The notes beneath the pieces are model-generated. The model was not told the origin of the DNA. It searched no databases and saw nothing but the letters and a program-made list of their open reading frames with translations. Shown here piece by piece: positions 54,561 through 62,023 of a stretch of DNA of 62,023 nucleotides. Numbering within the stretch: the first letter of the stretch is position 1; every line of letters begins with the position of its first letter. Both the position numbers and the translations under genes were made by a program. Origin of the DNA: Neomegalonema sp. (GTDB lineage Bacteria; Pseudomonadota; Alphaproteobacteria; Rhodobacterales; Rhodobacteraceae); contig JALEGB010000141.1 of the NCBI GenBank assembly GCA_022760355.1, forward strand, positions 1 through 62,023, read 5' to 3'.

Positions 54561-54699
54561 GCCACCCCATTTAACTATAGTCGCGTCAGATCGCCGACGC
54601 ATTGAGTCCGCCCACGCTCGCAGTACCATATGTTGCAGATATTGCAGCTGCGAATACGTTGACGTTCGTATGCTATTGGCCCCAAACTATGGCGGAGCG

Positions 54700-55680
54700 A
54701 TGATCAAGCAGCTCAAATATGCGGCGCCTCACGCGATTGAGATCGAGCGTGCGCCGAACCTCGCGCAGCCGCGATCAGACGAAGCGCATGTGCGCACGCT
54801 TTTTTCACTCGTCAGCCGCGGCACTGAGAGGCTCGTCTATGAAGGCCGCTTGCCGGAGAGCGAGTATCAACGGATGCGCGCGCCGTTTCAGGTCGGCGAC
54901 TTTCCGTATCCGGTGATCTATGGCTATTCAGCGGTGGCTGAGGTGATTGACGGGCCGGCGGAATGGCTCGGCCGGCGCGTTTTCGCGCTCGCGCCCCATC
55001 GGTCCGAGCATGTGTTGCCGCTCAGCGCGTTGACGCCGTTGCCGGACGCCGCGCCAAGCAAACGGGCGGCGTTGGCGGCGAATATGGAAACGGCGCTCAA
55101 TGTGCTTTGGGACGCCGGCGCAGGGCCGGGCGACCGCATCGCCGTGGTGGGCTGCGGCGTGGTTGGGGCGCTGATCGGATCACTGGCGGCGCGATTGCCA
55201 GGGGCGGAGGCGCTCATGATCGATCCGCAGCCCGGCCGACGATTGATTGCGGAGCAGTTCGGCGCTGATTTTGCCGCGCCAGCGGAGGCTCCGGCGGATT
55301 TCAACGCGGATATTGTCGTACATGCAAGCGCGACGGACGCCGGGCTGGAAACGTCGCTGACGCTGGCCGGCATGGAGGGCGCGGTCATTGAGGCAAGCTG
55401 GAACGGCGCCGGACGCTCTTCCGTTCCGTTGGGGGGCGCGTTTCACAGCCAAAGGCTGCGGCTGATCTCAAGCCAGGTCGGCCAGATTGCGCCAAGCCGC
55501 CGGCCGCGCTGGAGCTATGGCCGCCGCCTCGCGAAGGCCGTTGAGCTGTTATGCGATCCCCGCTACGACGCGTTCATCACGCGGGAGATCGCGTTTGAGG
55601 CGGCGGCGCAGGAGTTGCCGGACGCATTTAACGACAGCGCGGAGCTGGGCGTGGTGTTGGATTATCAGGCGGGCGCCTAA
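54700..55680 (+). CDS. Zinc-less MDR dehydrogenase (alcohol-dehydrogenase-like)
   Basis: 326 residues from MIKQLKYAAP; an in-frame ATG at 54670 is an alternative. GroES-like N-terminus with LFSLVSRGTERLVYEG where zinc enzymes have a GxCGxD motif, so the catalytic Zn Cys is missing. NAD(P) motif VVGCGVVGALIGSLAA. SRGTE is shared with BchC-like and related biosynthetic dehydrogenases. First gene of the cluster with a pterin-synthase-fold protein, a glycosyltransferase and a methyltransferase; a redox step on that product is likely. Confidence 0.85.
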   Translation: MIKQLKYAAPHAIEIERAPNLAQPRSDEAHVRTLFSLVSRGTERLVYEGRLPESEYQRMRAPFQVGDFPYPVIYGYSAVAEVIDGPAEWLGRRVFALAPHRSEHVLPLSALTPLPDAAPSKRAALAANMETALNVLWDAGAGPGDRIAVVGCGVVGALIGSLAARLPGAEALMIDPQPGRRLIAEQFGADFAAPAEAPADFNADIVVHASATDAGLETSLTLAGMEGAVIEASWNGAGRSSVPLGGAFHSQRLRLISSQVGQIAPSRRPRWSYGRRLAKAVELLCDPRYDAFITREIAFEAAAQELPDAFNDSAELGVVLDYQAGA

Positions 55681-55707
55681 GGCGTTCTTATCCGGGGAGT
55701 TGGACGT

Positions 55708-55971
55708 ATGTTCACCATGGGCGGCGCGATTGTTGGGTTTATTGCAATGCTGGCGGCGCGGGGACGCGCCGGTATTGCGGCGGGGCTTGCTGTGCTCGGG
55801 CTCGTGCTTGGCGTTATGAGCAGCATCGTTTTCGCGTTTGAAGTGGTGTCGCGCGGCGCGGAGACGCCAGAAAAATTGATGAATATTGATTGGTCTGTCT
55901 CAAGCTGGATCGCTTTGGCTTGCGCCGCGCTGCCTGGGGTGGCGGGCGCCTTGTTTGCGCGGCGCGACTAA
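55708..55971 (+). CDS. 87-residue membrane protein
   Basis: Three hydrophobic spans (GGAIVGFIAMLAARG, AGLAVLGLVLGVMSSIVFAF, WIALACAALPGVAGALFA). GGGGAG lies upstream of the ATG. It is 27 bases after the MDR gene and 21 before the pterin-synthase-fold gene. No family recognised; perhaps a membrane anchor or exporter part for the cluster. Confidence 0.65.
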   Translation: MFTMGGAIVGFIAMLAARGRAGIAAGLAVLGLVLGVMSSIVFAFEVVSRGAETPEKLMNIDWSVSSWIALACAALPGVAGALFARRD

Positions 55972-55992
55972 CGTCGGAGTGGGAGAGGCGCA

Positions 55993-56403
55993 ATGTATGC
56001 TGTTGAAGTGCGCGATCGGATCATGATCGCACATAGTTTGCCGGGCGAGCTGTTCGGGCCCGCGCAAGGGCTCCATGGCGCGACCTTTGTCGTTGACGTG
56101 GCGTTCTTCGCTTCGAAGCTGGGACCTGACGCTGTCGTGGTCGATATCGGCCGGGCGATCGAGGCGCTGAAGGCGGCGCTGACGCCGTTGAACTATCAGA
56201 ACCTTGATGATGTCCCTGAGTTCGCGGGCAAAATCACCACGACTGAGTTTCTCAGCCGTTGGATCTTCGATCAAATGGCGGCGGCGGCGCGTGGCGGCGC
56301 GCTGGGGCCGGGCGCAGAGAATATCGAAAAGATCCGCGTCTCCTTGCAAGAAAGCGATGTGGCGCGGGCATGGTTCGAGGGCGCGCCGTCGGAGGGCGAG
56401 TGA
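55993..56403 (+). CDS. 6-pyruvoyl-tetrahydropterin-synthase-fold protein with altered active site
   Basis: 136 residues, PTPS/QueD fold (COG0720 style). Recognisable: MIAHSLPG (H14, first zinc ligand), GLHGATFVVDV (H28 kept, but the third ligand is A30 where HGH is usual), LNYQNLDDVPEF (N67-Y68 in place of the catalytic Asp-His), ITTTEF (PTxE variant) and E120 in VSLQE. The nucleophile Cys six residues before the HGH is a Gly. Canonical PTPS or QueD chemistry is therefore unlikely. It overlaps the glycosyltransferase start by three bases. Confidence 0.8.
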   Translation: MYAVEVRDRIMIAHSLPGELFGPAQGLHGATFVVDVAFFASKLGPDAVVVDIGRAIEALKAALTPLNYQNLDDVPEFAGKITTTEFLSRWIFDQMAAAARGGALGPGAENIEKIRVSLQESDVARAWFEGAPSEGE

Positions 56404-57515
56404 GCCCGCTGCGCGTTGGTTTCGCGATCCCCGGCCCAATCGCTACGGCGGTGAGCGGGGGGTACGCTTACGATCGCGCGCTGATTGAAATCGCGCCGCA
56501 ATTTGGCGTTGAACTTACCCCGCTCGAATTGCCGGGCGGTTTTCCCTTCCCCGGCGGCTTTGCGCCCTCAACAGGAGCGGCGGGCGGCCCAGTCGATCCG
56601 ACGCCCTTCGCCGTGAGCGACGCGATTTTGAGCGCTTGGCGAGGACCATTGTTGATCGACGGCTTGGCCTATGGCGCCTTCCCTGAGAAGCTCGCGCGCA
56701 AAGTCGGCCCGCGCGCCGCGGCGCTGGTTCATCATCCGTTGGCGCTGGAAACAGGCCTGTCGCCAGCGCGCACTGCATATCTGCGCCGCTCCGAACGGGC
56801 GGCGTTAGCTCAGGCGCGAGCCGTCATTGCGACCAGCGAGACCACGGCGCAGGCTCTGACCACGGAGTACGGCGTCGCCCCCGCCCAGATTACTGTTGCG
56901 CCTCCTGGCTTCGATCGTCGTCCGCGCGCGGCGATGGCGGGCGCGCCGCCGACGATACTCAGCGTCGGCGCGGCAATTCGTCGAAAGCGGCTGCCAGAGC
57001 TGATCGCCGCGCTCAGCCGATTGACGGATCTGCCCTGGCGTTTCCGCCATATCGGCCCGCTGGATGTCGATCCGCTGGAGAAAGCCGCCCTTGACGCCGC
57101 GGTTTCGGGGATCGGCGGCCCAAGCGCCCAGGCGCGGTTGCGTTTTGACGGGGCTGTGGACGATCCTGCGTTCTGGGCGGCCTATCGCGAGGCGGACCTG
57201 TTTGTCAGCGCCGCCGCCTATGAAGGGTATGGGATGGCGATTGCCGAGGCGGTTTTGCATGGTTTGCCGATCGTCGCGACTGATGGCGGCGCCGCGCGGT
57301 CGACAGCGGCGGCGGGGAGGCTTATCGACTCCGAACTGGAACAGGACGCGCTCAGTAATGCGCTGGCGGCTGCGATGCGGCCGTTGCTGTCGCGCGCCGA
57401 AAAGCGGCGTGAGGCGGGGGAGCATAGCTGGGCGGCGCGCAATGCGATTCTAACGCCAGAAGCGACCATGGAACGGGTCGCCCGCGCATTGAACGCCGCC
57501 TTCGGGGAGGGATGA
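56400..57515 (+). CDS. GT4-family glycosyltransferase
   Basis: 371 residues from the GTG at 56400 (GTGA overlap with the previous stop; GGAGG four bases before). GT-B fold: N-terminal RVGFAIPGPIATAVSGGYAY, central APPGFDRRPRA, ILSVGAAIRRKR, and the E-x7-E motif EGYGMAIAEAV with GLPIVATDGG. It transfers a sugar from an NDP- or other donor. Acceptor unknown; the neighbouring pterin-synthase-fold protein suggests a pterin-like or other small molecule. Confidence 0.88.
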   Translation: MSPLRVGFAIPGPIATAVSGGYAYDRALIEIAPQFGVELTPLELPGGFPFPGGFAPSTGAAGGPVDPTPFAVSDAILSAWRGPLLIDGLAYGAFPEKLARKVGPRAAALVHHPLALETGLSPARTAYLRRSERAALAQARAVIATSETTAQALTTEYGVAPAQITVAPPGFDRRPRAAMAGAPPTILSVGAAIRRKRLPELIAALSRLTDLPWRFRHIGPLDVDPLEKAALDAAVSGIGGPSAQARLRFDGAVDDPAFWAAYREADLFVSAAAYEGYGMAIAEAVLHGLPIVATDGGAARSTAAAGRLIDSELEQDALSNALAAAMRPLLSRAEKRREAGEHSWAARNAILTPEATMERVARALNAAFGEG

Positions 57516-58312
57516 TGAGCTTTTCGGCGGAGTGGCTGGCGCTGCGCGCAGATGCGGACGCCGCGGCGCGCGATGTGGGGTTGATGGCGGCGCTGGCGGC
57601 GGATCTTGACCGGCGCGACAGCCCGCAACTGGTTGAGATCGCATGCGGGACGGGCGCCCTCTCGCACGCTTTGCGGCGCTGGGCGCCTCAATCCGCGCGC
57701 TGGCGGCTGGTCGACAATGATCAGGCGCTGTTGACCAAGGCCGCCGCGGCGCAGCCAGATGCGCAACCGCGGCTGATCGACCTTGCCCAGAATATCGAAC
57801 AAGCGGTCGAGGGGGCGGACGCCGTTGTGGCGTCAGCGTTTTTCGATTTGGCGTCCGAGGCCTGGATTGACCGCTTCATCGCCGCCTTGCCCCCCGGCGC
57901 CTGCTTCTATGGCGCGTTGACCTATGATGGCGTTGAGAAATGGCTTCCGGCGCTTGAGCAGGATCCTATTATTTTGGCGCGTCTTGCGGAGCATATGCGG
58001 CGCGACAAAGGCTTTGGCCCGTCCCTTGGCGGGCGAGCGGGCAAGATGCTCGCGCAAAAACTGGCGGAGAATGATCGGCGCGTCTTAGTGGCGCGCACCC
58101 CCTGGCGGTTAAACGCTGCGCGCGACGGCGCCTTGATTAAAGAACTGTCGCGGGGGATCGCTCAGGCTGCGGCGGAGACGGACCCCGGCGTCGCGGCGGC
58201 GGCGGAAATCTGGCGCTCAGCCAATCGCGAGCGCGTGGAAATCGGCCATGTCGATATATTCGCCGGCCCCCGCATCCCAGCGCGAGAGCGCGCACTGGAG
58301 GCGCATTCATAG
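57512..58312 (+). CDS. Class I SAM-dependent methyltransferase
   Basis: 266 residues. Overlaps the glycosyltransferase stop (ATGATGA), with two possible ATGs. SAM motif I VEIACGTGALSHAL, acidic loop VDNDQALLTKA, and VVASAFFDLASEAWIDRF. The C-terminal half resembles small-molecule methyltransferases. Tight coupling with the glycosyltransferase implies action on the same product. Confidence 0.88.
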   Translation: MMSFSAEWLALRADADAAARDVGLMAALAADLDRRDSPQLVEIACGTGALSHALRRWAPQSARWRLVDNDQALLTKAAAAQPDAQPRLIDLAQNIEQAVEGADAVVASAFFDLASEAWIDRFIAALPPGACFYGALTYDGVEKWLPALEQDPIILARLAEHMRRDKGFGPSLGGRAGKMLAQKLAENDRRVLVARTPWRLNAARDGALIKELSRGIAQAAAETDPGVAAAAEIWRSANRERVEIGHVDIFAGPRIPARERALEAHS

Positions 58313-58398
58313 CCTTCGCCCACTCGGCGCGCGCCTCGGCTTGAACCTGAGGTCAGATCATGGAACCTGTCGGGCGTGCGATCACAGGAAGGAACGCC

Positions 58399-58686
58399 AT
58401 GCTCTATATGGTTCGAATTGATGTGCATCTGCCGACGGACATGCCGGCGGATGAAGTTGCGGATTTGCGGGAGCGCGAGTTCGCCTATGAGCGTGAGCTG
58501 ATAAAGGCTGGCGAATGGAAGCATATTTGGCGCGTGGTCGGCGAGCGGGCGAATTTCAGCGTGCTTGATGTCGCCAGCAACGAGCGGCTGCACGAGATTC
58601 TCGCCGGTCTGCCGATGTACAAGTATCTCGACATTCTCGTCACGCCGCTCGCGCCGCACCCGTCGATGCAGGATGGCGCAATTTAA
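58399..58686 (+). CDS. Muconolactone isomerase-family protein
   Basis: 95 residues from MLYMVRIDVHLP (AAGGA upstream). The family pattern is complete: DVHLPTDMPADEVADLRERE, then GEWKHIWRVVGERANFSVLD and LPMYKYLDILVTPLAPHP (each quoted in part). CatC proper isomerises muconolactone in the beta-ketoadipate route, but no catA or catB is present. It follows the methyltransferase by 86 bases, so it may belong to that cluster. Confidence 0.85.
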   Translation: MLYMVRIDVHLPTDMPADEVADLREREFAYERELIKAGEWKHIWRVVGERANFSVLDVASNERLHEILAGLPMYKYLDILVTPLAPHPSMQDGAI

Positions 58687-58711
58687 AGCGGATTAAAGCG
58701 GAGCGGCTGAG

Positions 58712-59374
58712 ATGCGCAGGATCGAGAGCGAGCAGGACATCGCCGAGGGCGTGGCGCATCTCATCGCAGTTGAGCCGCGATTTGCAGCGGTGATCGACGC
58801 GTCCGGTCCGCCCCCTTTGCGCCGTCGGCCAGACGGATTCAGCGCGCTGGTTGAGATCATCATCGGCCAGCAGGTCTCCGTCGCGTCCGGCCGCGCGATT
58901 TTCGCCCGGGTGCGCGCGGCTGGATGCGATGCGCCTGAGGCCTGCGCGCAGGCCGGCGAGGCGACATTGCGCGGCTTGGGGCTCTCGCGCCCGAAGGTGG
59001 CGGCCATTCAAGCCGCGGCGGAGGCTGTGCTGACGGGGCGGCTGAGTTTTGAGCGTCAGCGTGAGGCCGATCTCGATGCGGCGATGGATGAGATGATGTC
59101 CATTAAGGGCGTTGGCCCCTGGACGGCGGAGATCTATCAGATGTTCGCGGTGGGGCGCGCCGATATTCTACCTGCCAAAGATCTCGCCTTGCAGGAAGCG
59201 GCGCGCGAACTGTTTGATCTGCCGGAGCGGCCAGCGCCCGCCCAGCTCAGCGCATTGGCCGCGCCTTGGGCGCCATGGCGCGCGGTGGCGGCGCGGGCGT
59301 TGTGGGCCTATTATCGGGTGGTGAAAGGTCGGAGCGGTCAGGCGCTTGAGATCGAAAAAGGAAAAACTGAATGA
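58712..59374 (+). CDS. DNA-3-methyladenine glycosylase II, AlkA-like
   Basis: 220 residues, HhH-GPD superfamily. Motifs IIIGQQVSVASGRAIFARV, HhH loop IKGVGPWTAEIYQMF and the catalytic Asp in ILPAKDLALQEAA. No iron-sulfur Cys cluster, as expected for AlkA rather than Nth. Excises alkylated bases from DNA. Overlaps the esterase start (ATGA). Confidence 0.9.
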   Translation: MRRIESEQDIAEGVAHLIAVEPRFAAVIDASGPPPLRRRPDGFSALVEIIIGQQVSVASGRAIFARVRAAGCDAPEACAQAGEATLRGLGLSRPKVAAIQAAAEAVLTGRLSFERQREADLDAAMDEMMSIKGVGPWTAEIYQMFAVGRADILPAKDLALQEAARELFDLPERPAPAQLSALAAPWAPWRAVAARALWAYYRVVKGRSGQALEIEKGKTE

Positions 59375-60096
59375 GCAGCGCAAACTCGGACAAATCGGGC
59401 GCGACGGACCAGGGCTGGGCGCCCTATAGCGGCGCTCCGTTGGACGGCCCTCGGCGCGGCGCGGCCTCCGGCGCTGCGGACAGCCTGATCGTGCTGGTGC
59501 ATGGCTATGGCGCGGACGGGAACGATTTGTTTTCGCTGTCGGACGTGCTGGCGCGCGTGTTTCCAACGGCGGCTTTCGCGGCGCCCAATGCGCCCTCGCG
59601 CTCCAGCTTGAACCCGATGGGCTATCAGTGGTTCCCAATTCCGTGGATTGACGGCTCGTCCGAGGAAGAAATGCAGGCGGGGTTCCTTGCGTCTGCGACA
59701 GCGCTGAACCATTTTCTAGATGCGGAGCTGGCGCGGAGCGGCGTCGCGCCTGAGCGGTTGGCGCTGATTGGCTTCAGCCAAGGCACGATGATGAGTCTTG
59801 AAGTCGGACCGCGGCGTGCGACGCAAATCGCCGGGATTGTCGGTTTTTCCGGACGGCTCGCCGCGCCCGAGCGGATCGAGAGCGCGCCGCATCGTCCGCC
59901 GGTGACGTTGGTTCATGGCGACCAGGATGAGGTGATCCCGGTATCGTCGCTCTATGCGACAAGCGACGCGCTGGGCGCCGCGGGCTTCTCGGTGCGGTGG
60001 CATGTGTCCAGCGGCGTGGGCCATGGGATCGCGCCGGATGGATTGGAGTTAGCGGCGGGCTTTCTGATGGAAGCGCTTGATGCGAAGTTGTCGTAA
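59371..60096 (+). CDS. Alpha/beta hydrolase, phospholipase/carboxylesterase family
   Basis: 241 residues, no signal peptide. Oxyanion HGYGADGNDLF, nucleophile Ser in LIGFSQGTMM, Asp in HGDQDEVIPV and His in GVGHGIAPDG form the triad. This is the small YpfH/EstB-type carboxylesterase family. Physiological substrate unknown. Co-transcribed with the alkA-like gene by overlap. Confidence 0.9.
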   Translation: MSSANSDKSGATDQGWAPYSGAPLDGPRRGAASGAADSLIVLVHGYGADGNDLFSLSDVLARVFPTAAFAAPNAPSRSSLNPMGYQWFPIPWIDGSSEEEMQAGFLASATALNHFLDAELARSGVAPERLALIGFSQGTMMSLEVGPRRATQIAGIVGFSGRLAAPERIESAPHRPPVTLVHGDQDEVIPVSSLYATSDALGAAGFSVRWHVSSGVGHGIAPDGLELAAGFLMEALDAKLS

Positions 60097-60290
60097 TTCC
60101 GTCGCATGCGGGTGATATCTAAATGTCGTAGATGCGCTGGTAAGTATATCTTGATGTTGGAATCGTTTCCGCTTCGAGATATTGTCGAAAACGCAAAGGG
60201 GTGGGCTGAGGCGATCGCCAAGGCTTCTGTTTTTGCGGAGCGGCGCGGCCGTCAGGACCGATTGCCGCCGAACCAAACGGGGAGGCTGAG

Positions 60291-60920
60291 ATGCCGACGT
60301 CGAATGGGGATGCAGGGCCGATAGGCGACAGGCCCAGTAGTATAAGCTCAAGGCCTTCTTTTATACGAAGTCCGTCGAGTTTAAGAGACCATCCAGCACT
60401 TGTACTGAACGCCGATTTTAGACCTCTTTCTTATTTTCCTCTATCTCTTTGGTCCTGGCAGGACTCTATTAAAGCTGTTTTTCTAGAGCGGGTGGATATT
60501 ATCGCCCAGTATAACGCCGAAGTTCGCAGCCCGAGCATGTCAATGCAGCTGCCATCGGTCATCGCGCTTCGCGAGTATGTAAAGCCGGCGCTTTATCCCG
60601 CCTTCACGCGGTTTAACCTGTTCCTGCGCGATGAGTTTAGGTGCCAATATTGCGGCTGCCGCGGCGAAATGACGTTTGACCATGTGATTCCACGCTCTCG
60701 AGGCGGCAAAACGACTTGGGGAAATGTTGTTGCGGCCTGCTCCAGCTGTAACCTGAAAAAGGGCAACTTGACCCTGGCTCAGGCCAATATGAGCTTGGCG
60801 CGCAAGGCGTTTCGGCCAACCGCCATGCAGCTGCAGAATATCGGGCGGCGCTTCCCGCCAAACTACCTGCATGAAAGCTGGATGGACTATCTGTACTGGG
60901 ATGCGGAGCTGGAAGAGTAA
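60291..60920 (+). CDS. HNH endonuclease
   Basis: 209 residues from the ATG at 60291 (GGGGAGG upstream). The HNH motif is complete: CQYCGC, MTFDHVIPRSRGGKTTWGN, ACSSCNLKKGN, with two CxxC zinc pairs. N-terminal half has ALVLNADFRPLSYFPLSLW, found in many alphaproteobacterial house-type HNH proteins. The 5' part of the gene is richer in A/T than its surroundings. No phage genes adjoin it, so a DNA repair or maintenance role is as likely as a mobile origin. The 194 bases before it hold no gene I can support. Confidence 0.9.
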   Translation: MPTSNGDAGPIGDRPSSISSRPSFIRSPSSLRDHPALVLNADFRPLSYFPLSLWSWQDSIKAVFLERVDIIAQYNAEVRSPSMSMQLPSVIALREYVKPALYPAFTRFNLFLRDEFRCQYCGCRGEMTFDHVIPRSRGGKTTWGNVVAACSSCNLKKGNLTLAQANMSLARKAFRPTAMQLQNIGRRFPPNYLHESWMDYLYWDAELEE

Positions 60921-60932
60921 CCCCCCAGCCGC

Positions 60933-61751
60933 TTATCCTTCTTGACTGGTCGTCTGGCTATCGAACCAGCTCCGTGCGAAGTCAACCAGGGCGCGTTGGC
61001 GCATGAGCCTCGCGCGGGCCTGCCCCACCGCGCCGATGCGCACGGCTCCGCTTGCGTCGAAGGCCGCGCCGATCGTCGGGAAGGGCGAGACATCATCCGT
61101 AACCTCCTCCACCATCTTCCAAACAACCTTCCCGCTCTGCGGCGTTGGGGTCCGCTTGCGCACGCGCCGCCCATATGCGGCGCGGCTTTCGGCGAGATGA
61201 AGCGACGAGTTGCGCTCATGCCCGACCCCGAGCAGCAGCAGCTTCGCATCGCGTTCATACAGCTTGGCCAACGGTGAGCCGTCGCCAAAGCTCATTGCGA
61301 TCGGATGCGACGCGCAGAGCGCTTCGGCGCCGCGTCCCCAAGCCGCGATCGATGTCTGCGGATGGCTGCTTCGTACGACGCCGGGCCAAGTCCGGAACAG
61401 CTCGGCAGTGCGGCCGACCTCCATTGTCGGCGTCTTGGCCGGATCGAAGGCCGGCGTCTCCGCGCGGATTTGGTCGACCCAGCGTGCTGGCACGGGCGGG
61501 TTCTCCCAATCCGCAGGATCACTGACGTCGCCAGAAAAAGCAGGCATCGCCAGAAGCCCCTCGGCGGAGATCACCTCCATCAACGCTTCGATCACGGTCC
61601 GAGCGCCGCCGATCACCCAGCCGATCGAGGACAATGAAATATGGACCAGCAGCGCATCCCCTTGCGTCACGCCGAGCGCGCCCAGATCGGCGCGCAGGCG
61701 TGCGCGAGAAATCGGTTCGCGGGTGGCCGCAATTACGTCTCGCTCCGTCAT
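60933..61751 (-). CDS. AAC(3)-family N-acetyltransferase
   Basis: 272 residues from MTERDVIAATREP; a longer frame to 61925 crosses intergenic repeats and is not used. Family motifs: LVHISLSSIGWVIGGARTV, MPAFSGDVSDPADW, RTWPGVVRSSHPQTSIAAWG (catalytic His region), LLLGVGHERNSSLHLAE. This is the antibiotic N-acetyltransferase fold (aminoglycoside 3-N-acetyltransferase, also YokD). Chromosomal members may act on other amines; resistance cannot be claimed from sequence. Confidence 0.88.
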   Translation of the reverse strand: MTERDVIAATREPISRARLRADLGALGVTQGDALLVHISLSSIGWVIGGARTVIEALMEVISAEGLLAMPAFSGDVSDPADWENPPVPARWVDQIRAETPAFDPAKTPTMEVGRTAELFRTWPGVVRSSHPQTSIAAWGRGAEALCASHPIAMSFGDGSPLAKLYERDAKLLLLGVGHERNSSLHLAESRAAYGRRVRKRTPTPQSGKVVWKMVEEVTDDVSPFPTIGAAFDASGAVRIGAVGQARARLMRQRALVDFARSWFDSQTTSQEG

Positions 61752-61865
61752 CCTGCCAGTCCGATCCTCGTCACTCCGTCTCGCCCTATGGGGCTGACGC
61801 GGCTCCGCGGCGGGTTTACGGCGCGACGGCGGCGATGTTGGGCAGTTTGGAATGTTTTCGAGCCG

Positions 61866-62023
61866 CCGAGCGCTTTCGCCGGGCCGGTTGGATCCGCGAA
61901 AGCCTAAAGAGTTAGATGGCCCCATCTAGAGCTTTCGCCGATCAAGTTGGATCGGCTCCAGGCTCTAACTCTTTGTTTTGTCGCGTGCTGTTCCCGCCAA
62001 CCGGTATCCACTTGGTCGGCGCA
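61866..62023. repeat. Palindromic intergenic repeat patch at the right edge
   Basis: AAAGAGTTAG (61906-61915) pairs with CTAACTCTTT (61965-61974). Inside is TAGATGG (61913-61919) / CCATCTA (61922-61928). Two imperfect direct copies of GCTTTCGCCG...GTTGGATC begin near 61872 and 61931. The core AGTTAGATGGCCCCATCTA differs by one base from the one at 41734-41752. The end (CCAACCGGTATCCACTT, about 61998) is of the kind seen in alphaproteobacterial intergenic mosaics. Confidence 0.7.

Noticed and set aside
60097-60290. Small plus-strand gene (about 72 codons from 60106) before the HNH gene
   Set aside because: No convincing ribosome site, no recognisable sequence, and it overlaps the start of the HNH gene, which has a strong site of its own.
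60933-61751. Acquired antibiotic-resistance cassette
   Set aside because: Base composition matches neighbours and there is no integron site, insertion sequence or resistance neighbour. It is a chromosomal family member.

Overview
The window looks like a chromosomal segment of a GC-rich alphaproteobacterium. The grounds are the chvE-gguABC sugar transporter with a GbpR-type LysR regulator, Gal/Ara oxidative sugar pathways, TRAP and tripartite tricarboxylate (TTT) binding proteins, short dispersed intergenic palindromes and tight operons with ATGA/TGATG stop-start overlaps. I cannot fix the family. No rRNA, tRNA, CRISPR array, integrase or transposase was seen.

Region 1 (1-13043, all minus strand) is a chemosensory locus. 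Its order of transcription is: soluble chemoreceptor with two signalling hairpins, coupler with three CheW domains, CheB, HEAT-repeat protein, CheR, CheY-like receiver, CheA, small STAS-like protein, second CheY, and a helical protein of unknown function. A strong hairpin terminator closes the operon. Beyond it, on the same strand and running off the left edge, is an ammonium-transporter (Amt) domain fused to HAMP-like segments and a methyl-accepting chemotaxis signalling domain.

Region 2 (13352-25698) is sugar catabolism: dgoK and dgoA (end of the De Ley-Doudoroff galactose route), a divergent LysR regulator, chvE-gguABC uptake, a 264-bp palindromic element, an IlvD-type sugar-acid dehydratase, a Gfo/Idh/MocA galactose/arabinose dehydrogenase, and class II fumarase. 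Next is an NsrR-like Rrf2 regulator with two tiny membrane proteins.

Region 3 (26916-35063) is an aromatic/acyl-CoA island: TRAP binding protein, SDR, crotonase, MarR regulator, feruloyl-CoA synthase-type ligase, amidohydrolase, DUF3237 protein and acyl-CoA dehydrogenase. Region 4 (35154-44871) is a second sugar-acid system: dehydratase, DHDPS-fold dehydratase/aldolase, ketoglutarate-semialdehyde dehydrogenase and RraA-type aldolase, divergent from a TctC-B-A transporter and a LacI regulator. Identical 16-bp operators lie between the two arms.

Region 5 (44924-54560) is mixed: orphan TRAP binding protein, VOC dioxygenase-like protein, FGE-fold protein, TPR protein, YeeE/YedE transporter, TetR regulator, unknown membrane protein and the glucan synthase opgH. 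Region 6 (54700-58686) is a compact cluster of zinc-less MDR dehydrogenase, small membrane protein, degenerate 6-pyruvoyl-tetrahydropterin-synthase-fold protein, GT4 glycosyltransferase, SAM methyltransferase and muconolactone-isomerase-like protein. It is the best candidate for an undescribed pathway. The right end carries an AlkA-type glycosylase, an esterase, an HNH endonuclease, an AAC(3)-family acetyltransferase and a patch of palindromic intergenic repeats.
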